Shown piece after piece: positions 48,449-57,386 of a DNA stretch of 64,000 nt (within the stretch, counting starts at the first letter, position 1; each line of letters opens with the position of its first letter). Below the pieces are notes generated by a model. That model had not been told where the DNA came from and made no database searches. It saw only the letters and a list, made by a program, of their open reading frames with translations. Made by a program: the position numbers and the translations under genes. This DNA is from Corynebacterium fournieri (GTDB lineage: Bacteria > Actinomycetota > Actinomycetes > Mycobacteriales > Mycobacteriaceae): the NCBI RefSeq assembly GCF_030408775.1, contig NZ_CP047210.1, positions 1,240,001-1,304,000 on the forward strand, written 5' to 3'.

Positions 48449-48930
48449 CTACAGACAACACCGAAGAGCCGGTCCAGCCGAGCGAGCACCCCGAACGCAA
48501 CGTGATCGAAACGGTCACGCCGGAGGCCGTCGCCGCGATCTTCGAGGAAGAAAACCTCGAGTACCGCATCGAAGACAAGGTCGTGCGATCCGGCTTCATC
48601 AACGCCGCGATCGTCATCGCCATCGACGGCGACCACCTCATTTTCGAGGCGCTGTGGCGCGGCGAGTTCCCCCGCGACCTCGCCCCCAAGGTGCTCTACG
48701 CCTGCAACGAGCACAACCAATCGCACTTCGCGCCCACCCTGCGCTTCTTCGAACGCGGCGAGGACAAGTTGGCGGTCAGCGCCATCCGCGCAATGCGCGT
48801 CGCCGAAGGTGCGTCCTTCAACCAGCTCGGCGCCTTCATCGTCAGCTCCATCGACGCAACCTTGCGGGCGTTCGAATTTCTCAAGAGCACTTTCCCCACC
48901 GTCGTCAACTGGGAGGAACCGCAGCAATGA
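48445..48930 (+). CDS. YbjN domain-containing protein
   Basis: A 161-residue soluble protein of the YbjN/DUF1790 type (VTPEAVAAIFEEENLEYRIEDKVVRSGF and SAIRAMRVAEGASFNQLGAFIVSSIDATLRAFEFL). YbjN has a type III secretion chaperone-like fold and is linked to stress and motility in enterobacteria; the role in corynebacteria is unknown. The GTG overlaps the stop of the epimerase gene, and its own stop overlaps the start of the next gene (ATGA). Confidence 0.82.
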   Translation: MTTDNTEEPVQPSEHPERNVIETVTPEAVAAIFEEENLEYRIEDKVVRSGFINAAIVIAIDGDHLIFEALWRGEFPRDLAPKVLYACNEHNQSHFAPTLRFFERGEDKLAVSAIRAMRVAEGASFNQLGAFIVSSIDATLRAFEFLKSTFPTVVNWEEPQQ

Positions 48931-49415
48931 GCAACGCAACTCTTGTGACCATCGACCGCGTCATCAAGGCCATGGCAGGCCACGACGTGGAGGTCTCCGA
49001 CGACCCCTCGGGCCGCGCGGGCCACGCCAACGTCAACGGCTACAACCTGCTGTTCGTGCTGCTCGACTCGGTGCTCATCGTCCGCGCCGACTCCGTCACG
49101 GATACCCCCGCAGACACCCCGGATGCCACGCTCTACCTCGCGGCGAACCAGGTCAACAGCTCTTACCTCGACGCCCGCGCCTTGGTGGTCAACCGCACCG
49201 AAAACCTCGTCGTGCGCACGGAGTCCGAGGTCCAGGTCGGCGCCGGGCTCGCGGACGAGCAGCTCTCGGGCGCACTGAAGGCCGCCGTGAACGGCGTGCT
49301 GGAAACGCAGGACGCCATGCGCGCACTCGTCGGCGAGATTCAGAAGCAGGCCGAGGCCGCGGGCGTCGCGCCGGCCGAGGACTCCCGCAGCGACGCCGAC
49401 AGCTCCGACAACTAG
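48927..49415 (+). CDS. Second YbjN-like protein
   Basis: A 162-residue protein with the same general layout as its upstream neighbour (TIDRVIKAMAGHDVEVSDDPSGRAGHANVNGYNLLFVLLDSVLIVRADS) and an acidic tail rich in Ser and Asp. It is coupled to the first YbjN gene by an ATGA overlap after GGGAGGAA. The two may form a heterodimer. Function unknown. Its stop codon overlaps the ppk2 stop from the other strand. Confidence 0.75.
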   Translation: MSNATLVTIDRVIKAMAGHDVEVSDDPSGRAGHANVNGYNLLFVLLDSVLIVRADSVTDTPADTPDATLYLAANQVNSSYLDARALVVNRTENLVVRTESEVQVGAGLADEQLSGALKAAVNGVLETQDAMRALVGEIQKQAEAAGVAPAEDSRSDADSSDN

Positions 49416-49423
49416 GAGTTTTT
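49401..49423 (+). terminator. Weak terminator at the end of the YbjN pair
   Basis: AGCTCC (49401-49406) pairs with GGAGTT (49415-49420, one G-U) over an 8-base loop that contains the stop codon region, followed by TTT. Stem is short but the U-tract is correct for the plus strand. Confidence 0.45.
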
Positions 49424-50254
49424 CAGCCGCTCCAATTCGACCTCGGCGTCGAAGTCGGCGGCTGGCCACTCGAGGTTGAGCGACTTTAGAGCGTCGTAAA
49501 GCAGCGCCTTGACCACACTGCGGCAGTACGTCTTGTTGTCCGACGGCACGCAGTACCACGGCGCAACCTCGGTGGACGTGCGCGTCATGGCGATCTGGTA
49601 GGCGGCCATGAACTGGCTCCACAACTTGCGGTCGTCGATGTCGGACGGGTTGTACTTCCAGTGCTTGTCCGGACGCTCGATGCGCTCCTTCAAATTCTCC
49701 GCCTGAAACTCGCGGGAAATGTGCGGCATGACCTTGATAATCTTCGTGCCGCTGGCGGCGAGCTCGTTTTCGAACTCGACGATAGCGCCGTACCGGCGCT
49801 CAATCTCCTCCGGCGGCGCCATCTGCTTTACGCGCTGCACCAGCACATCCTCGTAGTGGGAGCGGTCGAACACAGCGATCTGTCCGGGCTCAGGCAGGTG
49901 CGCAGTGAAACGCCACAAAAAGTCGTGCGCCGCCTCCTCTTCCGTCGGCCGGCCAAACGCTTGCACGTGCACGCCCTGCAAATCCATCGTCTCGCCGATG
50001 ACGTGGCGGACAATGCCACCCTTGCCCGAAGTATCCATGCCCTGCAGCACCAACAGCACGGACCCGGCGTCGTCGTTGTCCGCGCGGCCGTTGGCGTAGA
50101 GCATCTCCTGCAGCTCTTCCAGCTCGTCGTCGTAGGTGTGGAACGCCTCGTCCACGTCGGACGCGTCGGGAGTGTCCGCCGGGTCCACATCCGCGAGCTG
50201 GAAATCTGGGCCCACCTTGAACTGCTGCGCTTCTTCGACGGTGAGTTTGGACAT
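49412..50254 (-). CDS. ppk2: PPK2-family polyphosphate:nucleotide phosphotransferase
   Basis: A 280-residue PPK2 protein. Walker A is VLQGMDTSGKGGIVRHV, Walker B is AVFDRSHYEDVLV, and the lid has KVMPHISREFQAENLKERI, followed by DRKLWSQFMAAYQIAMTRTST and APWYCVPSDNKTYCR. Such enzymes move phosphate between polyphosphate and nucleotides (ADP/GDP or AMP class); the exact class cannot be fixed here. It sits downstream of nusB on the same strand, after a very long hairpin. ATG after AAAGGA. Such a gene is not typical at this site in C. glutamicum as far as I recall. Confidence 0.9.
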   Translation of the reverse strand: MSKLTVEEAQQFKVGPDFQLADVDPADTPDASDVDEAFHTYDDELEELQEMLYANGRADNDDAGSVLLVLQGMDTSGKGGIVRHVIGETMDLQGVHVQAFGRPTEEEAAHDFLWRFTAHLPEPGQIAVFDRSHYEDVLVQRVKQMAPPEEIERRYGAIVEFENELAASGTKIIKVMPHISREFQAENLKERIERPDKHWKYNPSDIDDRKLWSQFMAAYQIAMTRTSTEVAPWYCVPSDNKTYCRSVVKALLYDALKSLNLEWPAADFDAEVELERLKNS

Positions 50255-50284
50255 CTCGGTTCCTTTCGTTGGTGTGCGGTCTGG

Positions 50285-50351
50285 AAGTCGAGTAAAGGAG
50301 GTCGAGTACGCCCCTCAATGGGGCATGTACTCGACCTCCTATGCTCGACTT
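50285..50351 (-). repeat. 67-base near-perfect hairpin between nusB and ppk2
   Basis: Arms pair in three blocks: 50285-50292 with 50344-50351 (8 pairs), 50296-50309 with 50327-50340 (14 pairs), and 50310-50314 with 50320-50324 (5 pairs), loop TCAAT. GTCGAGTA occurs twice in the left arm with a 14-base period. Neither side has a good U-tract. It could stop or protect the nusB mRNA, or be a small palindromic mobile repeat. AGGAGG lies inside the paired region. Confidence 0.85.
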
Positions 50352-50368
50352 TCTGCCGGGCCCCAGGA

Positions 50369-50989
50369 CTAGCCGCGGGGTTCGTCTGGCGCCGGTTCCC
50401 CGGCCTCCAGGTCCTCGGTGGATTCGGCGACCTCGCGCGCCTTATCCGCAGCCTCGTCCTCGAGGTCCGTATCCGGTTCCCTGGCTGCAGGTGCGTCGTC
50501 CTCGTCCACGGCGTAGGCGTCTTCGGCCTCCTCGCTGGCAAACGGCGCGTTCGTGGCCGTGCGCTGGGCAACGCCGTCGAGCACGACGTTGATGTACGGC
50601 GCTGCGTCGACCCCGGAGTACTCGGCGGCCATCTCGACGCCCTCCTTGATGGAGATCGGGGCGTCAACCTCGTCGTTGAAGAGGATCTCCCATGCGGCCA
50701 CGCGCAGGATCTGGCGGTCCACCGCTGGAAGACGGAACAGCTCCCAGTCTTCCGAGAGGTGGCGCTCGATCGCGTCGTCGAGGTCGTCTAGCTTCTCCGC
50801 GGCACCAGCCACAATAATGCGGGTGTAATCCGCCACCGGCGCGACGGCGTTAGCCGGATCCTGGGAAAGCTGCGCGCGTTCTTCCACGATGGACACCGGG
50901 TCGATGTCGCGCGTCTCGGCCTCGAAGAGGATGTCTACTGCCCGGCGGCGCGCGCGGTAGCGTGCGCCGTGTCGCTTGTAATCGGGCAT
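50369..50989 (-). CDS. nusB: Transcription antitermination factor NusB
   Basis: A 206-residue protein. The NusB helical domain (to about residue 150) has [16 protein letters not shown] at the start and [32 protein letters not shown] at the end. It binds boxA RNA with S10 in rRNA transcription. A strongly acidic C-terminal tail of about 55 residues ([12 protein letters not shown], then [16 protein letters not shown]) is additional to the 139-residue E. coli protein. The ATG shares one base with the efp stop (TAATG). Confidence 0.93.
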   Translation of the reverse strand: MPDYKRHGARYRARRRAVDILFEAETRDIDPVSIVEERAQLSQDPANAVAPVADYTRIIVAGAAEKLDDLDDAIERHLSEDWELFRLPAVDRQILRVAAWEILFNDEVDAPISIKEGVEMAAEYSGVDAAPYINVVLDGVAQRTATNAPFASEEAEDAYAVDEDDAPAAREPDTDLEDEAADKAREVAESTEDLEAGEPAPDEPRG

Positions 50990-51552
50990 TAGTTGTTCAC
51001 GCGGGAGAGGTACTCGCCGGTGCGGGTGTCCACCTTGACCACGTTGCCCGTCTCCAGGAACAGTGGCACCTGGATCTCGGCACCGGTTTCCAGGGTGGCC
51101 GGCTTGGTGCCGCCGGAGGAGCGGTCGCCCTGCAGGCCCGGCTCGGTGTGCTCGATCTTCAGGTCCACAGAGATCGGCAGCTCGGCGAACAGCGCGTCAC
51201 CGTCGTGGAAGGAAACCTGCACGCGCATGTTCTCCAGCAGGAAGCGGGCAGCGTCGCCGAACTTCTCGGCCGGCAGCTCGTACTGCTCGAAGGTCTTGTC
51301 GTCCATCACGACGTAGTTGGTGCCGTCGTTGTAGAGGTAGGTCATGTCGCGGCGGTCCACCGTCGCGGTCTCCACCTTCACACCAGCGTTGAAGGTCTTG
51401 TCCACGGTCTTGCCGGAGACGACGTCCTTGAGCTTCGTGCGCACGAACGCCGGGCCCTTGCCGGGCTTGACGTGCTGAAACTCGACAATCTGCTGCAGCT
51501 TGCCTTCGTTCTTCAGCACCAGGCCGTTCTTGAAATCGGCGGTAGTTGCCAT
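50989..51552 (-). CDS. efp: Translation elongation factor P
   Basis: A 187-residue three-domain factor that helps ribosomes pass polyproline stretches. [19 protein letters not shown] and [19 protein letters not shown] (with the tip Lys near residue 32) are typical. The end ([19 protein letters not shown]) is standard. The ATG at 51552 follows AGGAGGAAGG. Its presence fits the Pro-rich repeat protein encoded at 33793-34674. No epmA/epmB modification gene is in the window. Confidence 0.95.
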   Translation of the reverse strand: MATTADFKNGLVLKNEGKLQQIVEFQHVKPGKGPAFVRTKLKDVVSGKTVDKTFNAGVKVETATVDRRDMTYLYNDGTNYVVMDDKTFEQYELPAEKFGDAARFLLENMRVQVSFHDGDALFAELPISVDLKIEHTEPGLQGDRSSGGTKPATLETGAEIQVPLFLETGNVVKVDTRTGEYLSRVNN

Positions 51553-51602
51553 GTGAGTACCTTCCTCCTGGGAGTGTCGGGACGTGTGCAAACACAGCAA
51601 TG

Positions 51603-52694
51603 TTACAGCACGGCCAAATCCTTAGGGTATTCCGTGATCACCTTCGGTGCGGCAGAGGTGATGATCAGCGTGTCCTCGATGCGCACGCCCGCCTTGCCGG
51701 GGATGTAGATGCCGGGTTCGATGGTCAGCGTCATGCCCTCGACCAGCTCGCCCGTTCCAGTCTTGGCCGCGCTCGGGGCCTCGTGCACGTCCAAGCCCAC
51801 GCCGTGGCCGGTGGAGTGCACGAAGTATTCCCCGTAGCCGGCTTGCTCAATGACGTCGCGGCAGGCTTTGTCCACGTCTACGAGCTTGGCGCCGGGCACC
51901 GACGCCTTTACGCCGGCGAGCTGGGCAGCCAGGGTGACTTCGTAGATTTCGCGCTCCAGCGCACCGATCTCGCCGATTGCGAACGTGCGGGTCATGTCGG
52001 AGTTGAAGCCGAGGCGGTGCATGCCGAAGTCGATCGTGACCAGGTCCCCGTTTGCGATGACCCGGTCGCCGGCGCTGTGGTGCGGCTTCGCGGAGTTCGG
52101 CCCGGAGGCGACGATGGTGTCGAAGCTGACCCGCTCCGAACCGAGCACACGCATGCGGTACTCAAGGTCCGCCGCCACGTCGCGCTCGGTGCGGCCGGCA
52201 CGCAATTGCCCCGCCTGGACCATCTCGTCCAACGCCTGCACGGACAGCTCCGCTGCCTCGGTCAGACGTGTCAGCTCAAGATTGTCCTTGATCAAGCGGA
52301 TATCCTCAATCACCCCACTAACCGGCACCAGGATGACCCCCTCCGGGCACGCCTCGTGCAGCTTCTCCAGCTGGGCCACAGAAAGGTAGTCGGCCTCGAA
52401 ACCGACGCGGTGGCCTTGAGGTGCCCGCTCGAGCATGGCGACGCCGACATTGCGCTGGATCGTCGCCTGAATGTCGGGGACCTCTTCAGCGATCTGGGTG
52501 GTGTAACGCCCGTCGGTGGCAATTTCGGCGGTGCGGTCTTTGGAGATGAGCATCGCGCCGTTGGAACCGGAAAATCCGGACAGGTATCGCACGTGGGTCA
52601 AATGCGTGACCAGCATGTCGTCGATGCGGCGCTCCGCCAGCTTCGTGGAAAGTTTGCGTCGGCGGTCTTCAAAACGCGTATCTGCCAATGCCAT
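51603..52694 (-). CDS. pepQ: Xaa-Pro aminopeptidase/dipeptidase, M24 family
   Basis: A 363-residue creatinase-fold metallopeptidase. The five metal ligands are seen in [21 protein letters not shown] (two Asp), [14 protein letters not shown] (His), [19 protein letters not shown] (two Glu). It cleaves peptide bonds next to proline. Always adjacent to efp and aro genes in actinobacteria. The ATG overlaps the aroQ stop (TGATG). Confidence 0.92.
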   Translation of the reverse strand: MALADTRFEDRRRKLSTKLAERRIDDMLVTHLTHVRYLSGFSGSNGAMLISKDRTAEIATDGRYTTQIAEEVPDIQATIQRNVGVAMLERAPQGHRVGFEADYLSVAQLEKLHEACPEGVILVPVSGVIEDIRLIKDNLELTRLTEAAELSVQALDEMVQAGQLRAGRTERDVAADLEYRMRVLGSERVSFDTIVASGPNSAKPHHSAGDRVIANGDLVTIDFGMHRLGFNSDMTRTFAIGEIGALEREIYEVTLAAQLAGVKASVPGAKLVDVDKACRDVIEQAGYGEYFVHSTGHGVGLDVHEAPSAAKTGTGELVEGMTLTIEPGIYIPGKAGVRIEDTLIITSAAPKVITEYPKDLAVL

Positions 52695-53128
52695 CAGTGC
52701 CTCCTTGCGTAGTAGTCCAGCGCGAGCCGGTAGCCTTCCACCCCCAATCCGGCGATGACGCCGACTGCGATCGGGGAAAGGTACGAATGCGCCCGGAACG
52801 GCTCACGGGCATGCACGTTGGAAATGTGCACCTCGATGAAGCCGTGGTGATCCCCTAGTTCTACCAGCGCGTCGCGCAGCGCGACGGAGGTATGGGTAAA
52901 TCCGCCGGGGTTAATGATTACGGCCCACGCGTTGTCCGCGGCTTCATGCACCCAGTCGATCAGCTGGCCTTCGTGGTTGGATTGGCGGCACTCCACGTCC
53001 ACCCCCAACTCCGCGCCTTGTGCGAGCAGTTGCTTTTCGACGTCCGCAAGCGTGGTCGCCCCATAGATTTCCGGCTGCCGCTTGCCCAACCTGTTCAAGT
53101 TCGGCCCGTTGAGCACCAACACCTTCAT
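52694..53128 (-). CDS. aroQ: 3-dehydroquinate dehydratase, type II
   Basis: A 144-residue type II enzyme of the shikimate path. It has [18 protein letters not shown] (active-site Tyr and Arg), [17 protein letters not shown] and [17 protein letters not shown] (His). It converts 3-dehydroquinate to 3-dehydroshikimate. The ATG shares a base with the aroB stop (TAATG). Confidence 0.95.
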   Translation of the reverse strand: MKVLVLNGPNLNRLGKRQPEIYGATTLADVEKQLLAQGAELGVDVECRQSNHEGQLIDWVHEAADNAWAVIINPGGFTHTSVALRDALVELGDHHGFIEVHISNVHAREPFRAHSYLSPIAVGVIAGLGVEGYRLALDYYARRH

Positions 53129-54180
53129 TACTCCGACACCTCCTCATACGCCGCTCGCATCTCGTCGACGGTGGCGTCCTCGAGCCTCGTGCATGAGCCG
53201 AGGCCGTCAAGCACGACAAAGCGGATGCGACCGTCGCGGTTCTTCTTGTCCAACAGCATCGCATCGTGCAGCTCGTCGAAGGCGCCGGCCTCATAGCGGG
53301 TGGGCAGGCCGGCACCGGTCAGGATTTCCTGGTGGAGGTCCACCAAAGGTGCGTCGATAAGCCCCCTGTTCTTGGCAAGGTGGGCGACAAACATCATGCC
53401 CACCGCCACCGCATTGCCGTGGCGCCAGGTGTAACGCTCGCGCCGCTCGATGGCGTGGCCCAGGGTGTGCCCGTAGTTGAGGATCTCGCGCAGGCCGGAC
53501 TCTTTGAGGTCCTGGCCCACCACGTTCGCTTTGACCGCCACCGAGCGCTCGACCAACTCCGCCCAATGCTTCTGCGCGCCGTCGCGGTACAGCTCCAAGA
53601 TGCGTGGATCCGCGATGAAACCGGTCTTGATCAGCTCCGCAGAGCCGGAGACGACCTCCTCGCGTGGCAGCGTGTCGATGCGGCCCAGGTCGATAAACAC
53701 GCTATCCGGCTCATGGAACGCGCCGACGAGGTTCTTGCCCGCCGCGGTGTTGATGCCAGTCTTCCCGCCGACCGCCGCATCCACCATGGCCAACAAGGTC
53801 GTGGGCACCTGCACCACGTTGATGCCGCGCATCCACGTCGCCGCCGCAAACCCCGCGAGGTCGGTCACCGCGCCACCGCCGAGGCCGATCACGATGTCTT
53901 GGCGGGAGAATCCGTTACTGCCCAGAGTCTCCCACAGCCCGGCGAGGACGTCGAGGTCCTTGCCTGCCTCTGCGTCGGGCACGCGCACCGCAACCGGTAC
54001 GATGCCCGCCTCGCGCAGCCGCGCGGCAAGCTCGTCCGCCACCTGCTGCAGCGGCGCCTGGTGCACGACCAGTGCCCGGCGGGCACCGGTACTTTCGACG
54101 CGCTGGACCACCTCCGGCAAGTTGTCGCGACCAATACTGATGGAATACGGGTTCGGCCCGGTTACCTCGACAACAGCCAT
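53128..54180 (-). CDS. aroB: 3-dehydroquinate synthase
   Basis: A 350-residue NAD- and zinc-dependent enzyme. Motifs are [42 protein letters not shown] and the metal His in [11 protein letters not shown]. It cyclises DAHP. The DAHP synthase gene is not in this window. ATG after AAAAGGA; the upstream 17-base gap to aroK contains three GGACTA copies. Confidence 0.96.
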   Translation of the reverse strand: MAVVEVTGPNPYSISIGRDNLPEVVQRVESTGARRALVVHQAPLQQVADELAARLREAGIVPVAVRVPDAEAGKDLDVLAGLWETLGSNGFSRQDIVIGLGGGAVTDLAGFAAATWMRGINVVQVPTTLLAMVDAAVGGKTGINTAAGKNLVGAFHEPDSVFIDLGRIDTLPREEVVSGSAELIKTGFIADPRILELYRDGAQKHWAELVERSVAVKANVVGQDLKESGLREILNYGHTLGHAIERRERYTWRHGNAVAVGMMFVAHLAKNRGLIDAPLVDLHQEILTGAGLPTRYEAGAFDELHDAMLLDKKNRDGRIRFVVLDGLGSCTRLEDATVDEMRAAYEEVSE

Positions 54181-54197
54181 GAGTAGTCCTTTTAGTC

Positions 54198-54872
54198 CTA
54201 GTCCACTTCGATGAAACCGAGAATCTCCGCCACCACGCGCTGGGGCGGGCGCTCGTCGGTGCGCACGCGGAAGGTTGCCGCCTCGCGGTAAAAGGGCTCC
54301 CGCTGCGCCAGCAGGTTGCGGTAGCGCTGCTGACGGTCGTCACCTTGAAGCACGGGGCGCGACTCGTCGTCTGAGGTGCGGCGGATGCCCTCCTCCGCGC
54401 TGACGTCGATCCACACCACAGTGTGACGCTGCAGTAAAGTGCGCACCTCTTCGGTGACAATGGCGCCGCCGCCGAGGCTGACCACGCCGCCGGTGGCCAA
54501 CGCACGGGCGACGTAGCCCACCTCGAGCTTGCGGAAGGCTTCCTCGCCGAGCTCGGCGTAGACCTCGCCACAGGCCTTGCCCTCGCCTTGCTCGATAAGC
54601 ACGTCCGAGTCCACAATCGGCAAGTTCAGCGCGCTGGCGATGCGGCGGCCGATGGTGGACTTGCCAGCTCCAGGCATGCCCACGAGCACCACTCGGGGCG
54701 AGGCGTACACCATGGCAGGCGCCGCCTCGACGAGCTCGGTCGCGCTCGGCGCGTCGTTCTCGTCGAATGGGGTGACGTGCACGGCATCGCCTTCGCCCGC
54801 TGCATCAGGTGCGAGATCGTCCACCAGGTCGTTCACGATGTCTGCCGGGGCTCCCCCGGCCGGGGTGGTCAT
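54198..54872 (-). CDS. aroK: Shikimate kinase with an N-terminal extension
   Basis: A 224-residue protein. The kinase part starts near residue 58: GMPGAGKST (65-73, P-loop), IVDSDVLIE (shikimate Asp), RKLEVGYVA and [11 protein letters not shown]. The first 55 residues are acidic and unlike known domains, whereas most AroK proteins are 165-190 residues. The ATG at 54872 overlaps the aroC stop (ATGA), supporting this start; an inner ATG near residue 54 would give a normal-sized enzyme. Confidence 0.9.
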   Translation of the reverse strand: MTTPAGGAPADIVNDLVDDLAPDAAGEGDAVHVTPFDENDAPSATELVEAAPAMVYASPRVVLVGMPGAGKSTIGRRIASALNLPIVDSDVLIEQGEGKACGEVYAELGEEAFRKLEVGYVARALATGGVVSLGGGAIVTEEVRTLLQRHTVVWIDVSAEEGIRRTSDDESRPVLQGDDRQQRYRNLLAQREPFYREAATFRVRTDERPPQRVVAEILGFIEVD

Positions 54873-56092
54873 GCCATATCCTCCTCTTGGGCGAACGCCA
54901 GCCGCTTAGCAGCGTACGCGCGGTACGCATCCACGTTGCGCCGGACCTCATCCACAGTATCTCCGCCGAACTTCTCGGTCACAGCCTGAGCGAGCACGAG
55001 AGCAACCATCGCTTCAGCGACAACGCCGCCTGCGGGCACCGCGCATACGTCGGAGCGCTGGTGGATGCCCGTCGCCGCCTCGCCGGTGGACATATCAACC
55101 GTCTTCAGCGCACGGGGCACCGTAGAAATCGGTTTCATCGCGGCGCGGAGACGCAGCTGCTCGCCGTTGGTCATGCCGCCTTCAAGCCCGCCAGCCCGGT
55201 TGGTGGCGCGCTCGATGCCAGCGGCGCTGCGCACCATCTCGTCGTGCGCCTGGGAGCCGCGACGTCGCGCCTCCTCGAAGCCGTCGCCGACCTCCACGCC
55301 CTTGACGGACTGAATACTCATCAGCGCGCCGGCCAACCGCGCGTCGAGGCGGCGTTCCCCGGAAACATGGGAGCCGAGCCCGACAGGAAGGCCATCCACG
55401 ATCACCTCGACGATGCCGCCGAGTGTGTCGCCGTCCTTCTTCGCGTCCTCAATGCGAGCGACCATGTCTGCTTCGGCCTCTTTGTCGTAGGCGCGCACCG
55501 GGGAAGCGTCGATAGCCTCAATGTCGTCGAAGCTGGGATGCGGACCCGCGTACGGCGCTGACTCGCCGATGGAGATCACGTGCGAAAACACCTCCACCCC
55601 GAGCGTTTCGCGCAGCAGGCTGCGTGCAACGGTTGCCGCGGCCACGCGCGCCGCCGTCTCACGTGCGGAAGAGCGCTCCAGCACCGGACGCGCGGAGTCG
55701 AACCCGTACTTGATCATGCCCGCAAAATCAGCGTGCCCGGGGCGCGGCCGAGTCAGCGAGGCTCCCCTGCCCGAGGACATCGCCTTGGCCACCTCAGGGT
55801 CCTGCATGTCCACCGGCTCGGCAGACATGATGGTGGTCCACTTCGGCCACTCTGTGTTACCGATCTGGATGGCGATGGGGCCGCCGATGGAGACCCCGTG
55901 CACCACACCGGTGAGCAGCGTCAGCTCATCGGCCTCAAACTTCATGCGGGCACCGCGCCCGTAGCCGAGCCGGCGGCGCGCAAGCTGGTGCGCGATCTCT
56001 TCCTTGCGCACTTCGACGCCTGCTGGCGCGTTTTCCACCATCGCGATCAGGGCTTGGCCGTGCGATTCTCCGGCCGTTGTCCAAAGAAGCAT
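54869..56092 (-). CDS. aroC: Chorismate synthase
   Basis: A 407-residue FMN-dependent enzyme, the last shikimate step. It starts [15 protein letters not shown] and has [37 protein letters not shown] (the three-part family signature) and a [18 protein letters not shown] segment. The frame is open to 56395 but only the ATG at 56092 gives the usual N-terminus. Overlaps aroK by 4 bases. Confidence 0.95.
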   Translation of the reverse strand: MLLWTTAGESHGQALIAMVENAPAGVEVRKEEIAHQLARRRLGYGRGARMKFEADELTLLTGVVHGVSIGGPIAIQIGNTEWPKWTTIMSAEPVDMQDPEVAKAMSSGRGASLTRPRPGHADFAGMIKYGFDSARPVLERSSARETAARVAAATVARSLLRETLGVEVFSHVISIGESAPYAGPHPSFDDIEAIDASPVRAYDKEAEADMVARIEDAKKDGDTLGGIVEVIVDGLPVGLGSHVSGERRLDARLAGALMSIQSVKGVEVGDGFEEARRRGSQAHDEMVRSAAGIERATNRAGGLEGGMTNGEQLRLRAAMKPISTVPRALKTVDMSTGEAATGIHQRSDVCAVPAGGVVAEAMVALVLAQAVTEKFGGDTVDEVRRNVDAYRAYAAKRLAFAQEEDMA

Positions 56093-56129
56093 GGCGACAT
56101 TCTTGCACAAGCGCTGCGCACAACAGCCT

Positions 56130-56555
56130 TCAATCCCCGAAATAGATACACAAAACAAGAAACACGGCCCAGCAGGCCCCCAGCATTGACGGACCGTGCG
56201 CCACCGTCCGTCGCTTAAGAGCCGCTGCGGCCGTCGCCGTGAACAGTCCGGCCAAGCCCATCGCGGCAAACACTCCAAGGGGGCCACCCACGGCGGCGCA
56301 GGCAATGCCGAGCGGAACTGCGAGCTTGATGTCTCCCCCGCCGATGCCACGGCCAGCAAAGAAGTAAAACCCTGCCCACACAAGCCCCCATGCAAGCGCC
56401 GACCACCACAGGCAGGCAGTAAGCGCAGCCAGTGCGGGCGGCACCGTCAGCGCGTCCGGCAGGCGTCGTTGTCGCACATCGGTCGCGCACAACATCGCAG
56501 TCCACGCAGCAAATGCGGCGACCGCCACCCAAGTGGCAATTCCCCCATCCCCCAT
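56130..56555 (-). CDS. Small prepilin peptidase, A24 family
   Basis: A 141-residue membrane protein with about four helices. The two catalytic Asp are seen in [15 protein letters not shown] and in [14 protein letters not shown] (the GxGD motif). It lacks the N-terminal methylase domain, as in TadV/CpaA-type or actinobacterial ComC-like peptidases that process pilin-like proteins. No pilin or tad gene is nearby. Start at the ATG 10 bases after the aroE stop; upstream in-frame starts lie within aroE. Confidence 0.85.
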   Translation of the reverse strand: MGDGGIATWVAVAAFAAWTAMLCATDVRQRRLPDALTVPPALAALTACLWWSALAWGLVWAGFYFFAGRGIGGGDIKLAVPLGIACAAVGGPLGVFAAMGLAGLFTATAAAALKRRTVAHGPSMLGACWAVFLVLCIYFGD

Positions 56556-56565
56556 ACGCTGCAGG

Positions 56566-57384
56566 TTAGCGGGAATACTCCCAGTGCTGCAACAGCGCGC
56601 CGCGCATCGCTTCGCGCGGTGCCTTTCTACCGGTGAACTGCTCGAACTGGGCGTACGACTGCCCCGCGAGCATGGACAGCCCACCAACGACCGCATACCC
56701 GTTGGATGCGGCACGCACAGCCAGCGGGGTGGGCCACGGGTTGTAGATCACGTCGAAGACGGGAGCATGGGCCAGTGCAGCCGCATGCTCGCGAAGCGCG
56801 TCCGCCGGCACGGTGGAGACCACCGCGTCCGCGTCCATCGCCACTTTTTCGAGGTCTGCGTCGAAGCCGGTGAATGTCACGTCCATGCCCGCGGCAAGTT
56901 CCGCGTACTCGGCGCTGCGGTCCGATCGGTTGACCAAAGTGACCTGCTGGCAGCCCATCTCGCGCAGCGCCCACATCACGGCGCGGGCGGTGCCGCCCGC
57001 GCCAACTACTACCGTGTTGTCGAGGGGTCGCTCGCCTACGAGTTCGCGCAGCGCTACCTGCGCGCCTTCGCAGTCGGTGTTGTCCGCCCGCCACCCCGTT
57101 TCGGTGCGCACGAGCGTGTTGGCCGAGCCAATCTCCCGCGCACGGTCGGTCACTTCATCTGCGAACTCCAATGCTGCGAACTTGCACGGCATAGTCACCG
57201 AGAACCCGCGGAATGCGTCGCCGGCCTGTCCCACAACACGCGGCAGGTCGTCCGCTTCGCACTGGATGCGGGTGTAGTCCCACCCAGCAAGGCCCGCCGC
57301 TGCGTATCCGGCACTGTGCAGCACTGGGGACAGCGAGTGCTCGATCGGCGAGCCGAGGACAGCGGCGCGGTGGGTCACAGTCAC
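56566..57384 (-). CDS. aroE: Shikimate dehydrogenase
   Basis: A 272-residue NADP-linked enzyme. Substrate residues are in SPIEHSLSPVLHS, FSVTMPCKFAAL (catalytic Lys) and ADNTDCEGA (catalytic Asp); the cofactor fold is VVVGAGGTARAVMWAL followed by VNRSDRS. GTG start at 57384, 2 bases after the mltG stop. Fits the aro gene group in this operon. Confidence 0.94.
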   Translation of the reverse strand: MTVTHRAAVLGSPIEHSLSPVLHSAGYAAAGLAGWDYTRIQCEADDLPRVVGQAGDAFRGFSVTMPCKFAALEFADEVTDRAREIGSANTLVRTETGWRADNTDCEGAQVALRELVGERPLDNTVVVGAGGTARAVMWALREMGCQQVTLVNRSDRSAEYAELAAGMDVTFTGFDADLEKVAMDADAVVSTVPADALREHAAALAHAPVFDVIYNPWPTPLAVRAASNGYAVVGGLSMLAGQSYAQFEQFTGRKAPREAMRGALLQHWEYSR

Positions 57385-57386
57385 GG

